Under the pieces are notes generated by a model. The model ran no database searches. It saw only the letters and a program-made list of their open reading frames with translations, and was not told where the DNA came from. Source: Candidatus Paralachnospira sangeri (GTDB lineage Bacteria; Bacillota; Clostridia; Lachnospirales; Lachnospiraceae). Taken from it: a DNA stretch of 34,412 bases. The position numbers and the translations under genes were made by a program. Shown in pieces: positions 32,681 through 34,412 of this stretch. The first letter of the stretch is position 1. The number at the start of each line of letters is the position of its first letter. The stretch lies in assembly GCA_904397815.1 (NCBI GenBank), contig CAJFOT010000144.1:1-34412 (forward strand), in the 5' to 3' direction.

Positions 32681-33838
32681 ATGTTAGAGGAATATCGTGG
32701 GGCGGTCCGTGTGGACCTGTCCGCAATCAGACGTAACCTGGAAGCGATGAAAGAGACATTAGATGACAATGTCAGACTGTGCGCGGTGATCAAGGCAGAC
32801 GGCTACGGACACGGAGCAGTGCCGGTAGCCGCAGCAGCCAGAGGAGTGACTGAGTGGTTTGCCGTGGCTACCTTCGAAGAGGCGCTGGAGCTGCGGAAAC
32901 ACGGCATCATGGAGCCGGTGCTGATTCTGGGATTTACTCATCCCGGATTTTTCGAGGATCTGATCCGATTCGACATCCGGCCAAATATCTATACCCTGGA
33001 GAGTGCCGCCCAGCTGAGCCGGACTGCGGTGAAGCTGGGAAAGACAGCCAGGATACATATTAAAATTGATACAGGGATGTCCCGCCTGGGTTTTCTGCCT
33101 GGTGAGGAGTCTGTAGAGGAGATTGTCAGGATCGCGGCGCTGCCGGGCATCGAGATGGAGGGTATTTTCACCCATTTTACTGCGGCGGACGAGGCGGATA
33201 AGGGAAAGGCCTGGGAGCAGGTGCGGCAGTTCCGCCGGATGGCAGATCAGCTGGAGGCCAGAGGGGTTCATTTCCGGATACGCCACTGTGCCAACAGCGC
33301 CGGCATCCTGGAGGGGATCGGAAAGGATTTTGACATGGTCCGGGCCGGGATTATCACCTACGGGCTGTATCCGTCGGAGGAAGTGAACCGGGACGCGCTG
33401 CCGCTGCTGCCGGCGCTGGAATTAAAAAGCCATGTGATCTATGTCAAGACTGTGGAGCCGGGCACTGGCATCAGCTATGGCTCTGACTATGTGACAGACC
33501 GTCCTACCCGTGTGGCCACTGTGCCGCTGGGCTACGGAGATGGTTATCCCCGGCTTTTGTCCAACAGAGGTGAGGTGCTGATCCGGGGGCGCAGGGCCAG
33601 AATCCTGGGGCGGGTCTGCATGGATCAGTTTATGGTGGATGTGACAGATATCCCTGGGGTGAAGATGGGAGATGAAGTGACCCTGATCGGCCGGGACGGC
33701 AGTGAATCTATTTCCGCTGACGAGCTGGCTAAGCTGTGCGGAACCATCAGCTATGAGATCGTCTGCGGGCTTCACCAGCGGATTCCCAGGATATATCGGA
33801 TGGGAGATGACTCGGATATCCGGCGGAAATCCGACTGA
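32681..33838 (+). CDS. alr: Alanine racemase
   Basis: PLP enzyme making D-alanine for peptidoglycan. Lys38 in AVIKADGYGHGA binds PLP; Tyr266 in GTGISYGSDY is the second catalytic base; the barrel contains HIKIDTGMSRLGF and the C-terminal beta domain GRVCMDQFMVDVTDIP. Length 385 is normal. The start follows the nnr stop by one base and has no clear ribosome site, so it depends on translation of nnr. Alr followed by a MazF gene is a well-known Firmicutes order. Confidence 0.96.
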   Translation: MLEEYRGAVRVDLSAIRRNLEAMKETLDDNVRLCAVIKADGYGHGAVPVAAAARGVTEWFAVATFEEALELRKHGIMEPVLILGFTHPGFFEDLIRFDIRPNIYTLESAAQLSRTAVKLGKTARIHIKIDTGMSRLGFLPGEESVEEIVRIAALPGIEMEGIFTHFTAADEADKGKAWEQVRQFRRMADQLEARGVHFRIRHCANSAGILEGIGKDFDMVRAGIITYGLYPSEEVNRDALPLLPALELKSHVIYVKTVEPGTGISYGSDYVTDRPTRVATVPLGYGDGYPRLLSNRGEVLIRGRRARILGRVCMDQFMVDVTDIPGVKMGDEVTLIGRDGSESISADELAKLCGTISYEIVCGLHQRIPRIYRMGDDSDIRRKSD

Positions 33839-33969
33839 GGTTCGGCGGGTCTGGTATAAGTCCGTTTTGGCTGAGACAGAAGGGGCTGTTTCAGGTCATG
33901 GTATACATTTGAAAAAATCTGGAAATACTATACGTAAACCTGACAATGTATTTTCGGAGTGTGATAGAA

Positions 33970-34317
33970 ATGATCGTAAAACGAGGCGATGTATACTATG
34001 CGGATCTGCGGCCGGTGATCGGCTCAGAGCAGGGAGGAATCCGCCCTGTCCTGATTATACAGAATAATGTTGGAAATAAACACAGCCCCACAGTGATCTG
34101 CGCGGCGATTACATCCAAGATGAACAAGGCAAAGCTGCCCACCCATGTGGAGCTGTCTGTCCGGGAGTGCAGCATGGCGAAGGATTCCGTCATCCTGCTG
34201 GAACAGCTGCGGACCATCGACAAAAAGCGGCTGAAAGAAAAAATCTGCCACATAGACGGAGAACTCCTCCAGAGAGTCAATCAAGCGCTTATCGTCAGCC
34301 TGGAACTGAATACATAA
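33970..34317 (+). CDS. ndoA: MazF/NdoA-type endoribonuclease toxin
   Basis: A sequence-specific mRNA interferase of 115 residues. It is very close in pattern to B. subtilis NdoA/Maz[14 protein letters not shown] at the start, [14 protein letters not shown], then AAITSK and [25 protein letters not shown]. The catalytic Arg25 and Thr48 of the Bacillus enzyme are kept. Start at 33970 follows GGAGTG by about 8 bases; the frame is open to 33946 without support. In Bacillus the antitoxin gene lies between alr and ndoA; here the 131-base gap holds no convincing antitoxin ORF. Cleavage of UACAU is known for the Bacillus protein; here it is inferred. Confidence 0.92.
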   Translation: MIVKRGDVYYADLRPVIGSEQGGIRPVLIIQNNVGNKHSPTVICAAITSKMNKAKLPTHVELSVRECSMAKDSVILLEQLRTIDKKRLKEKICHIDGELLQRVNQALIVSLELNT

Positions 34318-34384
34318 AAGGGCTGATACACATCTGAACGGAAAAGGCAATCGCATAACGGCTCCGGGAACTGCCGGCCAGCAT

Positions 34385-34410
34385 GGGTCTGTGCAGGGAC
34401 GGGGATGGGG
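34385..34410 (+). other. Four G-tracts at the window edge
   Basis: GGG, GGG, GGGG and GGGG stand at 34385, 34396, 34401 and 34407 with gaps of 8, 2 and 2 bases. A G-quadruplex is possible, though the first loop is long. The rest of 34318-34412 shows no gene or clear terminator. Confidence 0.35.
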
Positions 34411-34412
34411 AC

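Noticed and set aside
33702-34067. Possible MazE-like antitoxin frame before mazF
   Set aside because: It overlaps both alr and mazF, has Cys/Arg-rich shadow composition and no DNA-binding motif.
1-34412. tRNA, rRNA, CRISPR array or prophage
   Set aside because: No cloverleaf-like segments, spaced direct repeats or phage structural genes were recognised by reading; a tool search could still find a short RNA.

Overview
The window reads as a chromosomal segment of an anaerobic, moderate-GC, Gram-positive gut-type Clostridia, most likely Lachnospiraceae. This rests on gene order and protein types: the rimP-nusA-ylxR-ylxQ-infB-rbfA-nrnA-truB-ribF block, a Rex redox repressor, rubrerythrin, a poly-[4Fe-4S] ferredoxin, a CdaR/PucR-type regulator, and typical sigma-A promoters with 17-bp spacers. 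The species cannot be named from the sequence. No rRNA, tRNA or CRISPR array was seen.

Layout. (1) 1-~730: a cut-off IS200/IS605-type element with a complete TnpA, no TnpB, and a hairpin-rich 3' noncoding tail. (2) 892-4117: three separately transcribed accessory genes: a membrane-anchored SGNH hydrolase, a Crh/HPr-like protein without the phosphorylatable His, and an EamA transporter. (3) 4128-12695: the translation and RNA operon, from a promoter and a long leader hairpin through rimP, nusA, rnpM (ylxR), ylxQ, infB, rbfA, nrnA, truB and ribF to a terminator. (4) 12738-14108: a secreted NlpC/P60 peptidoglycan hydrolase with its own promoter, flanked by TGTAAC repeats. (5) 14123-20294: a compact transcription unit encoding a type IIA topoisomerase pair (topo IV type), a deoxyinosine-type DNA glycosylase and a uracil permease. 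(6) 20310-24975: a strongly expressed-looking uroporphyrinogen-decarboxylase/MtaA-like protein, a PucR-type regulator, a polyferredoxin, a DUF975 membrane protein and a His-rich small protein of unknown function. (7) 25062-26246, minus strand: a phosphodiesterase and uracil phosphoribosyltransferase. (8) 26443-29929: rubrerythrin, a cytoplasmic subtilase and a convergent, overlapping ABC-F ATPase. (9) 30039-34317: rex, acpS, nnr (NAD(P)HX repair), alr and a MazF/NdoA RNase.

How the parts fit. Region 3 couples transcription elongation (NusA), ribosome maturation (RimP, RbfA), initiation (IF2), RNA turnover (NrnA), tRNA modification (TruB) and FAD synthesis (RibF). Uracil uptake (NCS2 permease) and uracil salvage (Upp) lie about 5 kb apart on opposite strands. 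Region 9 joins redox sensing, ACP activation, nicotinamide repair and cell-wall D-alanine supply with an apparently orphan toxin-type RNase.

Most of the window is ordinary housekeeping sequence. The places most worth a second look are the Crh-like protein, the UROD-like/PucR/ferredoxin cluster, the His-rich protein at 24535, the alanine at the quinolone-contact position of the ParC-like subunit, the antitoxin-less MazF, the tiny ORF in front of acpS, and the hairpin array of the IS tail.
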